A DNA stretch of 21,726 nt from Rikenellaceae bacterium (GTDB lineage: Bacteria; Bacteroidota; Bacteroidia; Bacteroidales; UBA932), in the NCBI GenBank assembly GCA_900767375.1, contig CAAFYX010000115.1, positions 1-21,726 of the forward strand, given 5' to 3'. Below, piece by piece: positions 1-6,134 of this stretch. Numbering within the stretch: the stretch's first letter is position 1; the number at the start of each line of letters is the position of its first letter. The translations under genes and the position numbers were made by a program. The notes beneath the pieces are model-generated. The model made no database searches. It had not been told where the DNA came from and was given only the letters and a program-made list of their open reading frames with translations.

Positions 1-925
1 CGGAAATTTCTCATACGACGGCTTCTCGAACATCCTGTCCGTACAGGGCAAGTTCCTTATGATATCCAATCACCGTGACATCATCATCGACCCGGCGCTT
101 ACGCAGTATGTCCTTGCGCAGAACGGAGTGTCGATGTCGGAGATATGTGTGGGTGACAACCTTCTTTCCAGCCCTACGGTTGAAAAACTGCTTCGTTCGA
201 ACAGAATGATAAAGGTTATCCGCGGCATTTCCGCGAGGGAGCTTTATCTTTCTTCGCAGCTTCTTTCAAAGTATATACGCCAGACCATCACATCCGGGAA
301 GAATTCCGTATGGATCGCTCAGCGCCAGGGCCGTACGAAGAACGGATTTGACGAAACCGAGCAGGGACTCGTGAAGATGTTCGACATGAGCGGGACCGGT
401 ACTTTCCAGGAGAACTATTCCGAGCTGAACCTGATTCCTCTCAGCATTTCGTACGAATACGAGCCTTGTGATATAAGAAAGGCCAGGGAGCTTCTTATCT
501 CCAGAACCCAGAAATATGTCAAGGGGCCGAAGGAGGACATGCACAGCATTGTCAGCGGCATCCGCCAGTGGAAGGGCAATGTCCATCTCAACATCGGAAC
601 CCCGCTTACGGCCGAAGAGATCGAGACTGCGGCCGGCTTGGACAAGAATGACCGCTATCAGGCTCTGATGCAGTACATCGATCAGAGAGTGGTCGAAGGC
701 TACAAGCTCTGGAAAACCAATTTCATCGCATATGATATGGTGTACGGCACCACGAAGTACAGCGACAGGTATACTGCTGAAGACAGGGAGAAGTTCATCG
801 CCTACACCGAGCACAAGCTCAAGAAGGTTGAGAGGACTTTGAATCGTGAGGACCTGCGTGATATCTTTCTCAGGATCTACTCGAATCCTGTGGAGAACAA
901 GGAAATCAAAAAGGCGGAGATTTGA
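1..925 (+). CDS. Glycerolipid-type acyltransferase, 5'-truncated
   Basis: The reading frame is open from base 2 to the TGA at 923-925, so the gene starts before the window; the ATG at 59 is internal. The protein resembles PlsC/PlsB-like membrane acyltransferases, which move an acyl chain onto a glycerol-phosphate or lyso-lipid at the inner membrane. What can be seen is an SNHRDIIID block at the position of the catalytic His/Asp motif I, then WIAQRQGRTK as the likely substrate-binding motif III, then NLIPLSISYEYEP as the likely motif IV. The His-to-Asp spacing is H-x5-D rather than the textbook H-x4-D. This may be normal for the Bacteroidetes branch, which is usually annotated only as 1-acyl-sn-glycerol-3-phosphate acyltransferase. 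The C-terminal half (about 150 residues) is helical and charged and I cannot assign it. Acceptor and acyl donor are unknown. The gene is convergent with the cysteate synthase operon and its stop codon lies inside the shared terminator hairpin. Confidence 0.75.
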   Translation, partial: GNFSYDGFSNILSVQGKFLMISNHRDIIIDPALTQYVLAQNGVSMSEICVGDNLLSSPTVEKLLRSNRMIKVIRGISARELYLSSQLLSKYIRQTITSGKNSVWIAQRQGRTKNGFDETEQGLVKMFDMSGTGTFQENYSELNLIPLSISYEYEPCDIRKARELLISRTQKYVKGPKEDMHSIVSGIRQWKGNVHLNIGTPLTAEEIETAAGLDKNDRYQALMQYIDQRVVEGYKLWKTNFIAYDMVYGTTKYSDRYTAEDREKFIAYTEHKLKKVERTLNREDLRDIFLRIYSNPVENKEIKKAEI

Positions 926-944
926 GCTCCGCCTTTTTGATTTC
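902..944. terminator. Bidirectional intrinsic terminator
   Basis: A perfect 18-bp inverted repeat (902-919 with 927-944) with a 7-nt loop lies between two convergent genes. The core is GGCGGAG/CTCCGCC. It is flanked by A5 on the left and T5 on the right, so each strand has a GC-rich stem followed by a U tract. The acyltransferase stop codon (923-925) lies in the loop. It probably ends both the plus-strand acyltransferase and the minus-strand cysteate synthase operon. Confidence 0.85.
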
Positions 945-957
945 AGATGGGTCAATA

Positions 958-2241
958 TTAGAATAATGCCTTGACCTTGGCGATGATCTCTTCCGCCGGG
1001 AGGTCCGGGCTGAGGACCAGCGCCGGTTCCGCTTCCACGTAGCCGTTTTTCTTGGCCTGAAGCAGGCCGCCTCCTGTGATATTGAGCATCACGACGTCGT
1101 CCTTGTCGATCTTGCCCTGCTCGAGAGCCTTGGCAACGCTGCAGACTGCGGTTGCTGCTGCAGGGAGGATGTCGTAGCCCTCGCAGTGGAGGAACTTGAT
1201 GATCCACTGGACGATTTCGTCATTGGTAACGGTGAAGGTGTCGCCGCCGGTGTCCTTGAGCGCATCATAGAGTCCGCCAGCGAGGCTGTAAGGCGGTTTT
1301 CTATTGGAAAGAACCTTGGCCAGGATAACTTCGGAGGCCTTGCGTGATTCTTCCGGAGTGATAGGGAGGAGCTCGCGTGAGTCAGCCTTGAACGAGTCGT
1401 TCATAAGGGTGAAAGGCGCGTTCTGGGAAACGAAGAGCTTCATCTTGTGGGTGCCGAAGCGGCCGTCGTCGATGAGCCTCATGTTGTTCTCCCATGCCGC
1501 GATGGCGCCGGTGCCGCTTCCCACTGCCTGGAAATAGGCGTCAGGGATGCGGCCGATGGTCTCGACAGCGCTGAGGAGGGTGGTGCCCATGCCGTCGCGG
1601 CGGGCGACGTTCTTGGCACCGCCTTCAGCCATGAACATAGGGTCCTTGCAGATCTTCTCGCCGAGGGCGATGGCATCGAAGTAGTCGGAGCCCATAGGGG
1701 TGGCGACCACCTTGACGCAGTCCTTGAGCTTCTTCTGGAACCACATGTCGTGCTTGGCGCCTTCAGGGATGCAGATCACGATAGGGATGTTGTTGTCCGA
1801 GCAGACCTGTGCGAACGCGCGCGCGGTGTTTCCGGCAGACTGGACGACGAGTATGCGCTTGCTGTCCTTCGGCATTCTGGCGCAGACCGAGAAGGCCTCG
1901 GTCTCCTTGAAGGAACAGGTGGTCATGCCGGCTCCGAGCTTCGGGCAGAAGCCGGAGAAGGTGATGTAGAGGTTGCTCATTCCGAGCTCCTTGGCCAGAC
2001 CCTTGCTCTTGTAGGTTACAGGAGCGTGCGATTTCTTGAGGGTCCTTTTGATAGGGAGCCACTCAGCGTATCTGTAGAGGCCCTTGAGGTCCTCGCGCGG
2101 AGTGAACTGCTTGTTTTCATAGACTGCCCTTACGAGGGAAGGAGACGGGGCCTGGGGATCCGCGAGGGTCCACTCTCCGTCTTCGAAGATTCTTCCAGTA
2201 CCAACATTCATCAGCTGGTATTTCGTCGGTTCAAATTTCAT
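958..2241 (-). CDS. Cysteate synthase-like PLP enzyme (threonine synthase superfamily)
   Basis: This is a 427-residue fold-type II PLP enzyme. Known cysteate synthase makes L-cysteate from O-phosphoserine and sulfite. From memory of the Methanosarcina enzyme, several blocks agree closely: the WLP block near residue 61, PVTYKS (74-79), LSNLY-like GMSNLYITFSG (87-97), CSFKE with K112 as the likely PLP lysine, SAGNTARAFA (135-144), EGGAKNVARRDGMGT (206-220), YFQAVGSGTG (236-245), and PPYSLAGGLYDAL further on. These are not the usual threonine synthase signatures. In Bacteroidetes cysteate is condensed with an acyl-CoA or acyl-ACP and reduced to capnine, the sulfonolipid base. It is the last gene of a three-gene operon, 11 nt after the antiporter. 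The ATG at 2241 fits. Alternative: a threonine synthase that pipelines would call ThrC. The superfamily is certain; the cysteate assignment is strong but rests on recalled homology. Confidence 0.8.
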   Translation of the reverse strand: MKFEPTKYQLMNVGTGRIFEDGEWTLADPQAPSPSLVRAVYENKQFTPREDLKGLYRYAEWLPIKRTLKKSHAPVTYKSKGLAKELGMSNLYITFSGFCPKLGAGMTTCSFKETEAFSVCARMPKDSKRILVVQSAGNTARAFAQVCSDNNIPIVICIPEGAKHDMWFQKKLKDCVKVVATPMGSDYFDAIALGEKICKDPMFMAEGGAKNVARRDGMGTTLLSAVETIGRIPDAYFQAVGSGTGAIAAWENNMRLIDDGRFGTHKMKLFVSQNAPFTLMNDSFKADSRELLPITPEESRKASEVILAKVLSNRKPPYSLAGGLYDALKDTGGDTFTVTNDEIVQWIIKFLHCEGYDILPAAATAVCSVAKALEQGKIDKDDVVMLNITGGGLLQAKKNGYVEAEPALVLSPDLPAEEIIAKVKALF

Positions 2242-2252
2242 TGTGTGTATTT

Positions 2253-3209
2253 TTATATAGTCATTATCAGGTATGTCATGTATCCGGCTTCCGCGAGCAG
2301 CAGGATAGTGCCGTCGAAGCGGTCGAGGATGTTCTTCTTTCCGGTGAACGCGCTCGTGAAGATGAGCAGGGCGCTGAGCATCAGCACTCCCATGTCCACC
2401 AGGTTCATTCCGCTCATATGCAGAGGAGTGACAACTGCGGATGCTCCGAGTATCAGGAGGATGTTGAATACGTTCGATCCGAGGATGTTGCCCAGAGCGA
2501 GCTGCCCCTTGTTCTTCGCAGCAGCCACGACGCAGGTCGCGAGCTCCGGAAGGGAAGTGCCGCCCGCCAGGATGGTTATGGCAATGAACTTGTCGCTCAC
2601 CCCTAGGAGCTGGGCAATCTTCGTTGCAGAATCCACGAACAACCGTCCGCCGAAGATCAATCCAGCCAGACCGGCGATTACCAGCAGGATGGCTGCCGCC
2701 AATGAAATCTTCTTGCCGTCGTCACCGCTTTCTTCGGCTGATCCGAACTTAAAGCAGGAGTAGATATAAAGTGCGAAAAGTGCCAGGAACACAAATCCTT
2801 CCACTCTTGAAATCATATCTGCGGAGCCTACTCCGAGGAGGGTTCTGCTCATACCGCAGAGGATGAAGAGCAGGGTCACTCCGATAGTCATCGGTATGTC
2901 CCTTTTCCTGTTTTCCTTGGTCATGGCGATAGGGGCGATGACAGCGGTGAGGCCGAGGATCAGGAGGGTGTTGAAGATGTTCGAGCCGACGACGTTGCCG
3001 ATGGAGATGTCGGAGTTGCCGGCGAAGGCGCCGGTGAGGCTGACGACGAGCTCGGGGCAGGAGGTGCCGAAGCCGACGATGGTGAGTCCGATGACGAACT
3101 CGCTGATCCCTGCCTTTCTGGCGATGGTTGAGGCTCCGTCGACGAGCCAGTCCGCACCGAAGACTATCAGCGCAAGGCCCACGAGGAGGATAAGTATCTG
3201 TACTGCCAT
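2253..3209 (-). CDS. Na+/Ca2+-type cation antiporter (CaCA superfamily)
   Basis: This 318-residue inner-membrane protein has the two inverted alpha repeats of the CaCA exchangers. Repeat 1 has GTSCPE (48-53) and GNVVGSNIFN (71-80); repeat 2 has GTSLPE (217-222) and GNILGSNVFN (240-249). The two acidic residues in the GTSxPE motifs are the expected ion-coordinating glutamates. About ten hydrophobic segments are seen, with a short acidic loop (about 156-167) between the halves. The length matches the bacterial YrbG-like group, and both halves are intact. Family members exchange Ca2+ for Na+ (sometimes K+); the actual ions cannot be read from sequence. The ATG lies 1 nt after the rlmD stop codon, so translation is probably coupled. 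No direct link to sulfonolipid synthesis is evident. Confidence 0.9.
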   Translation of the reverse strand: MAVQILILLVGLALIVFGADWLVDGASTIARKAGISEFVIGLTIVGFGTSCPELVVSLTGAFAGNSDISIGNVVGSNIFNTLLILGLTAVIAPIAMTKENRKRDIPMTIGVTLLFILCGMSRTLLGVGSADMISRVEGFVFLALFALYIYSCFKFGSAEESGDDGKKISLAAAILLVIAGLAGLIFGGRLFVDSATKIAQLLGVSDKFIAITILAGGTSLPELATCVVAAAKNKGQLALGNILGSNVFNILLILGASAVVTPLHMSGMNLVDMGVLMLSALLIFTSAFTGKKNILDRFDGTILLLAEAGYMTYLIMTI

Positions 3210-3210
3210 T

Positions 3211-4623
3211 TTATTGTTGTTTCTTTATGAGCGCGCAGACGTTCTCCACGTGCATTGTCTGAGGGAACATATCCACCGGCTGGACGGCGGTGATGGTGTA
3301 TTTTTCACTAAGGATTGCGAGGTCGCGCGCCTGGGATGCGGGATTGCAGCTGACGTAGACCATTCTCTCAGGTTCGGCTTCGAGGATGACCTTGGCGACG
3401 TCCGGATGGATTCCGGCTCTCGGAGGGTCGAGGATGATGACATCAGGGCGTCCGTGCTTGCTGATGAAGTCTGCGGTGAGGATGTCCTTCATGTCGCCGG
3501 CGAAGAATTCGCAGTTGGTGATGCCGTTGTTACGGGCATTGAGCTTGGCGTCTGCGATAGCCTCGGGGACATATTCGATTCCGATGACCTTGGAGGCCTT
3601 GGCGGAGACGAACTGGGCGATGGTGCCGGTGCCGGTGTAGAGGTCGTAGACCGTCTCGCTTCCGGTGAGGGCGGCGAAGTCGCGGGCGACGCTGTAAAGC
3701 TTGTAGGCCTGAGGACTGTTCGTCTGGTAGAAGGACTTCGGGCCGATCTTGAACTTCAGGCCCTCCATCGTTTCGTAGATGGCGTCCTCGCCCTTGTAAA
3801 GGATGCAGTCAAGGTCTCCGATGGTGTCATTCAACTTATTGTTAATAACGTAGTAAAGAGACTTTATCTGAGGGAATTCTTTAGATATCGCATCGAGCAG
3901 GGCAGTGCGTTTTTCCACGTCCTCGTATGCGAAGACCATGGTCAGCATTATGTCTCCGGCCTCTGTGGAGCGGATAACAAAATTGCGCATATGGCCCTGG
4001 TTGGCACGGAGGTCGTAGAATTCGTAGCCGTGGTTCAGGGTGTAGTCCCTGATGAAGTTTCTGATGGAGTTGGACGGCTCTGCCTGCAGGTGGCAGTCCT
4101 TTATGTCCAGAACCTTGTCGAAGAACTTGCCTACGTGGAAGCCGAGGCCGCAGCGCTCTTTGTCTGAGAGATCCTCGGGATGTTCGTCAGCGAGGAACCA
4201 TCTTTTCGAGGAGAATGAGAACTCCAGCTTGTTCCTGTAATACTGGACCCTGTCGGAGCCGACGATCGGTGATATTTCCGGAATGTCGAGGTGTCCTATG
4301 CGTACGAGCTGGTCGTAAACCTGCTGCTGTTTCGCCTGGAGCTGGAGCGGATAGGGGAGAGGCTGCCATCTGCACCCTCCGCATACGCCGAAATGAGGGC
4401 AGAATGGTTCAAGTCTCTGGTCGGACGGCTTCTTCATCTTCACGACGAAGCCTTCCATGTAGTTTGATTTCTTCTTCGTCACGCGCACGTCCACGACGTC
4501 TCCCGGAACGGCGAATTCAACGAAAATGACGATGCCGTCCACGTGCGCCAGGGCTTTGCCCTCGGCTGCCACGGACTCTATCAGCACGTCCTCAAGTATA
4601 AGATCGACTTTTTTTCTTGGCAT
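3211..4623 (-). CDS. rlmD: 23S rRNA (uracil-5-)-methyltransferase RlmD
   Basis: This is a 470-residue SAM-dependent RNA m5U methyltransferase of the RumA/TrmA family. An N-terminal TRAM-like OB domain (about 1-65) is followed by an iron-sulfur site formed by C75, C81, C84 (CPHFGVCGGC) and C177. The Rossmann SAM site is DLYTGTGT (327-334). LDPPRAG (398-404) and SCNPAS with the catalytic C426 complete the active site. The 4Fe-4S cysteines separate it from TrmA; by family it methylates a uridine equivalent to U1939 of 23S rRNA. Some Bacteroidetes carry more than one paralogue, so the exact uridine is inferred. It is the first gene of the operon and has the best promoter in the window (4681-4711). 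The ATG at 4623 is about 57 nt from the -7 box. Confidence 0.92.
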   Translation of the reverse strand: MPRKKVDLILEDVLIESVAAEGKALAHVDGIVIFVEFAVPGDVVDVRVTKKKSNYMEGFVVKMKKPSDQRLEPFCPHFGVCGGCRWQPLPYPLQLQAKQQQVYDQLVRIGHLDIPEISPIVGSDRVQYYRNKLEFSFSSKRWFLADEHPEDLSDKERCGLGFHVGKFFDKVLDIKDCHLQAEPSNSIRNFIRDYTLNHGYEFYDLRANQGHMRNFVIRSTEAGDIMLTMVFAYEDVEKRTALLDAISKEFPQIKSLYYVINNKLNDTIGDLDCILYKGEDAIYETMEGLKFKIGPKSFYQTNSPQAYKLYSVARDFAALTGSETVYDLYTGTGTIAQFVSAKASKVIGIEYVPEAIADAKLNARNNGITNCEFFAGDMKDILTADFISKHGRPDVIILDPPRAGIHPDVAKVILEAEPERMVYVSCNPASQARDLAILSEKYTITAVQPVDMFPQTMHVENVCALIKKQQ

Positions 4624-4640
4624 TACCGTTTTTCATTCTG

Positions 4641-4671
4641 TCGGTTCCGAGGGGTAAAGGGACGGAACCGA
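4641..4671 (-). promoter_or_regulatory. Hairpin at the 5' end of the rlmD operon leader
   Basis: An 8-bp perfect inverted repeat (TCGGTTCC at 4641-4648, GGAACCGA at 4664-4671) encloses a 15-nt loop rich in C on the transcribed strand. It would sit almost exactly at the predicted 5' end of the mRNA. It could stabilise the message or be a binding site; the function is unknown. Confidence 0.35.
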
Positions 4672-4680
4672 TATAACATA

Positions 4681-4711
4681 CAAATTTACTAAAATTCTTA
4701 ATTTATTCAAA
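4681..4711 (-). promoter_or_regulatory. Bacteroidetes-type promoter of the rlmD operon
   Basis: On the minus strand, TTTG (4711-4708), a 19-nt spacer and TAAATTTG (4688-4681) match the Bacteroidetes -33/-7 consensus (TTTG, 19-20 nt, TAnnTTTG) exactly. Transcription would start near 4675, giving a leader of roughly 50 nt that begins at the hairpin at 4641-4671. Confidence 0.65.
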
Positions 4712-4794
4712 GGGCTTCATGGGGTTTTAAATCTACGCTTTGATTATTAAACTATTTAACATCTTTGTTAAAGTCTATAACATTATTGTTTTCG

Positions 4795-4823
4795 TTATCC
4801 CTCACCGTTTGGGTGAGGGATAA
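4795..4823 (-). terminator. Hairpin downstream of the barrel-protein pair, probable terminator
   Basis: A perfect 12-bp stem (TTATCCCTCACC with GGTGAGGGATAA) and a 5-nt loop lie about 50 nt past the stop codon of the minus-strand barrel gene. The minus-strand sequence after the stem is A-rich with no clear U tract, so this is either a weak intrinsic terminator or an mRNA 3'-end stabiliser. A second, AT-only stem (ACATAAT/ATTATGT, 4839-4856) lies between it and the gene. The rest of the 4624-4871 gap is AT-rich and holds the rlmD promoter and leader. Confidence 0.45.
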
Positions 4824-4871
4824 ATACAGTTAACTTAACATAATATAAATTATGTAACAAGAGAGGGGGGG

Positions 4872-5528
4872 TCAGAATGATAAGGCGACGGTAAACACGA
4901 GCGCCCCGTAGTATGAGTCGCTGCAGTTTACATAGACTTTCTGGACTTTATTTCCGAGATTCATGTTGTAGATGTCGGGATGGTCGGTGGCCAGCTGCAG
5001 GAATGTGCTGAAATCCAGGTTGTTCCTGGTACTTAATGAGATTCTGTATCCGCCTCCCAGGCGTGCGATGTTGTTGTGGAGGTCCGTCCCGTCGAATACG
5101 AATGCCTTTCCGGCTTCAGCCAGTGCGAAAAAACCGTCCTCCTGTATAGATCTGAAGAAATACGAGAATCTCAGCGTCAGCGGAAACATCCTTCTCTCCT
5201 GGAACACTCCGGCGAATCCGATGTTCATGGCCACGGAATAATGCCTGGCGGTTTCGAAGAATAGCCCGGCCTGCATCAGTCCGTTAGAGTACAGAAGGTA
5301 GTCTGTGTCTCGGACGTCTATCCTGTATCCGTCCGTGGAGTCCACATAATCGTTGTGATACTTGTGCATGAATGTGCCGGTATATCCCCATTCAACGCAG
5401 AATCCGACGCGCGAACGTCCGATGAAATCCTGTTTCATGGTCTCAAAATCCTTACAATCAGCACTTTGCGGGCAAATACACCACATCAGGGCTGCAGGAA
5501 GTATGATTTTTAGCAGTCTGAATGTCAT
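4872..5528 (-). CDS. Exported beta-barrel-like protein, function unknown (second of pair)
   Basis: I do not recognise a specific family. The product is about 218 residues with an N-terminal signal-like segment (MTFRLLKIILPAALMW), then alternating hydrophobic/polar strands with many aromatic residues, ending in Phe (VFTVALSF). That pattern suits a small outer-membrane beta barrel recognised by the BAM machinery through a terminal aromatic. The start chosen is the ATG at 5528-5526, which overlaps the upstream TGA as ATGA and implies translational coupling; an ATG three codons earlier (5537) is possible. A cysteine cluster near the signal end (WCICPQSADC) does not form a normal lipobox. The gene is co-transcribed with the barrel gene at 6070-5525, and the two share strand-rich architecture though not obvious sequence identity. 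No enzyme or transport motif is visible. Confidence 0.7.
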   Translation of the reverse strand: MTFRLLKIILPAALMWCICPQSADCKDFETMKQDFIGRSRVGFCVEWGYTGTFMHKYHNDYVDSTDGYRIDVRDTDYLLYSNGLMQAGLFFETARHYSVAMNIGFAGVFQERRMFPLTLRFSYFFRSIQEDGFFALAEAGKAFVFDGTDLHNNIARLGGGYRISLSTRNNLDFSTFLQLATDHPDIYNMNLGNKVQKVYVNCSDSYYGALVFTVALSF

Positions 5529-6070
5529 AGTGCCCATTCTATACGTATTTGAGGATAGAAGAAATGCAGGAGCCCGGCCTTGTAGAGGCTCAGTTTGTTC
5601 ATGCCGTATCTGCTGTCCTTGTTTATGGTGAAGGCGAGGTCCGCTCCGATTTCAAGGTTGACCGATACCCTCCTGCTGAAGAGGAATCTCATTCCGGTCA
5701 CTCCGCTCAGTCCGGCTATCGTGCTGTAAGTCTTGCTGATATCACGCGCATATCCGGCCGTAAGTCCTGGACCTGCATATACTTCGAGACGGCAGTCTCC
5801 CCTGTCGTATTTGCTTATTATGACGTTGTGGGTATACGTGGCCTTGTATCCCGGGCGTGAATATGTGCCTATAATTATTCCGAACATGTCGGCATCGAAG
5901 GTTATGGAATCGAACGATCCGTCATGGCTCTGGAACTCAGCGCAGATGCCTATTCCCTTGGGAGACTGGAATGCCCCCAGCCTTATGGAAGAACTGTCCT
6001 GAGCCGCTGCCGCCACTCCGGACACCACAAGGGCCAGCACAGTGAAAAACTTTATAAGTTTCGTTCCCAT
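5525..6070 (-). CDS. Exported beta-barrel-like protein, function unknown (first of pair)
   Basis: This 181-residue protein has a clear signal peptide (MGTKLIKFFTVLALVVSGVA, likely cleaved around residues 22-24 before QDSSS). The mature part is made of amphipathic strands with glycine turns, such as YAGPGLTAGYARD and SVNLEIGADLAF, and resembles the small outer-membrane beta-barrel proteins often annotated as porin-family or outer membrane beta-barrel proteins in Bacteroidetes. It ends in EWAL rather than an aromatic. It overlaps the following barrel gene by four bases (ATGA) and is divergent from rarA. A box reading TAACTTCG lies 7 nt upstream of the ATG. Ligand and role are unknown. It could also be a periplasmic beta-rich protein, although the strand periodicity favours a barrel. 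Confidence 0.72.
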   Translation of the reverse strand: MGTKLIKFFTVLALVVSGVAAAAQDSSSIRLGAFQSPKGIGICAEFQSHDGSFDSITFDADMFGIIIGTYSRPGYKATYTHNVIISKYDRGDCRLEVYAGPGLTAGYARDISKTYSTIAGLSGVTGMRFLFSRRVSVNLEIGADLAFTINKDSRYGMNKLSLYKAGLLHFFYPQIRIEWAL

Positions 6071-6077
6071 AACGAAA

Positions 6078-6085
6078 CGAAGTTA
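6078..6085 (-). promoter_or_regulatory. Possible -7 box for the barrel-protein operon
   Basis: TAACTTCG on the minus strand differs by one base from TAnnTTTG and lies 7 nt before the ATG at 6070. No TTTG is found at the expected -33 distance, so support is weak. Confidence 0.3.
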
Positions 6086-6094
6086 GGTATTTTC

Positions 6095-6126
6095 TTTGAA
6101 AAAGAGAGTAAAAAGTTTTACCTTCG
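6095..6126 (+). promoter_or_regulatory. Promoter of rarA, close to the start codon
   Basis: TTTG (6095-6098), a 20-nt spacer and TACCTTCG (6119-6126, one mismatch to TAnnTTTG) form a Bacteroidetes-type promoter. The -7 box ends 8 nt before the ATG at 6135, so the transcript would be leaderless or nearly so. This also argues against the upstream TTG at 6096 as the start, since that lies inside the -33 element. Confidence 0.5.
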
Positions 6127-6134
6127 TATCTGCT

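Noticed and set aside
266..1207. Minus-strand open frame across the acyltransferase and into cysteate synthase
   Set aside because: It runs through the terminator hairpin and is antisense to or out of frame with both genes. Its start is Arg/Pro-rich with no motif.
958..2241. Annotation as threonine synthase ThrC
   Set aside because: Superfamily is shared, but the specific motif blocks match cysteate synthase better. Kept as the alternative because no alignment could be run.
1447..2763. Long plus-strand open frame (438 codons) antisense to cysteate synthase and the antiporter
   Set aside because: It spans two well-supported genes on the other strand, crosses their intergenic gap, and its translation is low-complexity without family motifs. 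It is a codon-bias shadow.
2863..4167. Long plus-strand open frame (434 codons) antisense to the antiporter and rlmD
   Set aside because: Same reason: antisense to genes with intact catalytic motifs, with a repetitive V/E/D/G-rich translation.
4839..4856. AT-only inverted repeat ACATAAT/ATTATGT as an operator or terminator
   Set aside because: Weak AT stem in AT-rich sequence, likely by chance; it is mentioned with the neighbouring hairpin only.
4865..4871. Run of seven G beside the stop codon of the barrel gene as a phase-variation tract
   Set aside because: It lies just outside the coding region, downstream of the stop on the minus strand, so length changes would not alter the protein.
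6096..6134. Upstream TTG start extending rarA by 13 codons
   Set aside because: The TTG lies within the -33 TTTG and the extension crosses the -7 box; relatives begin near the ATG at 6135.
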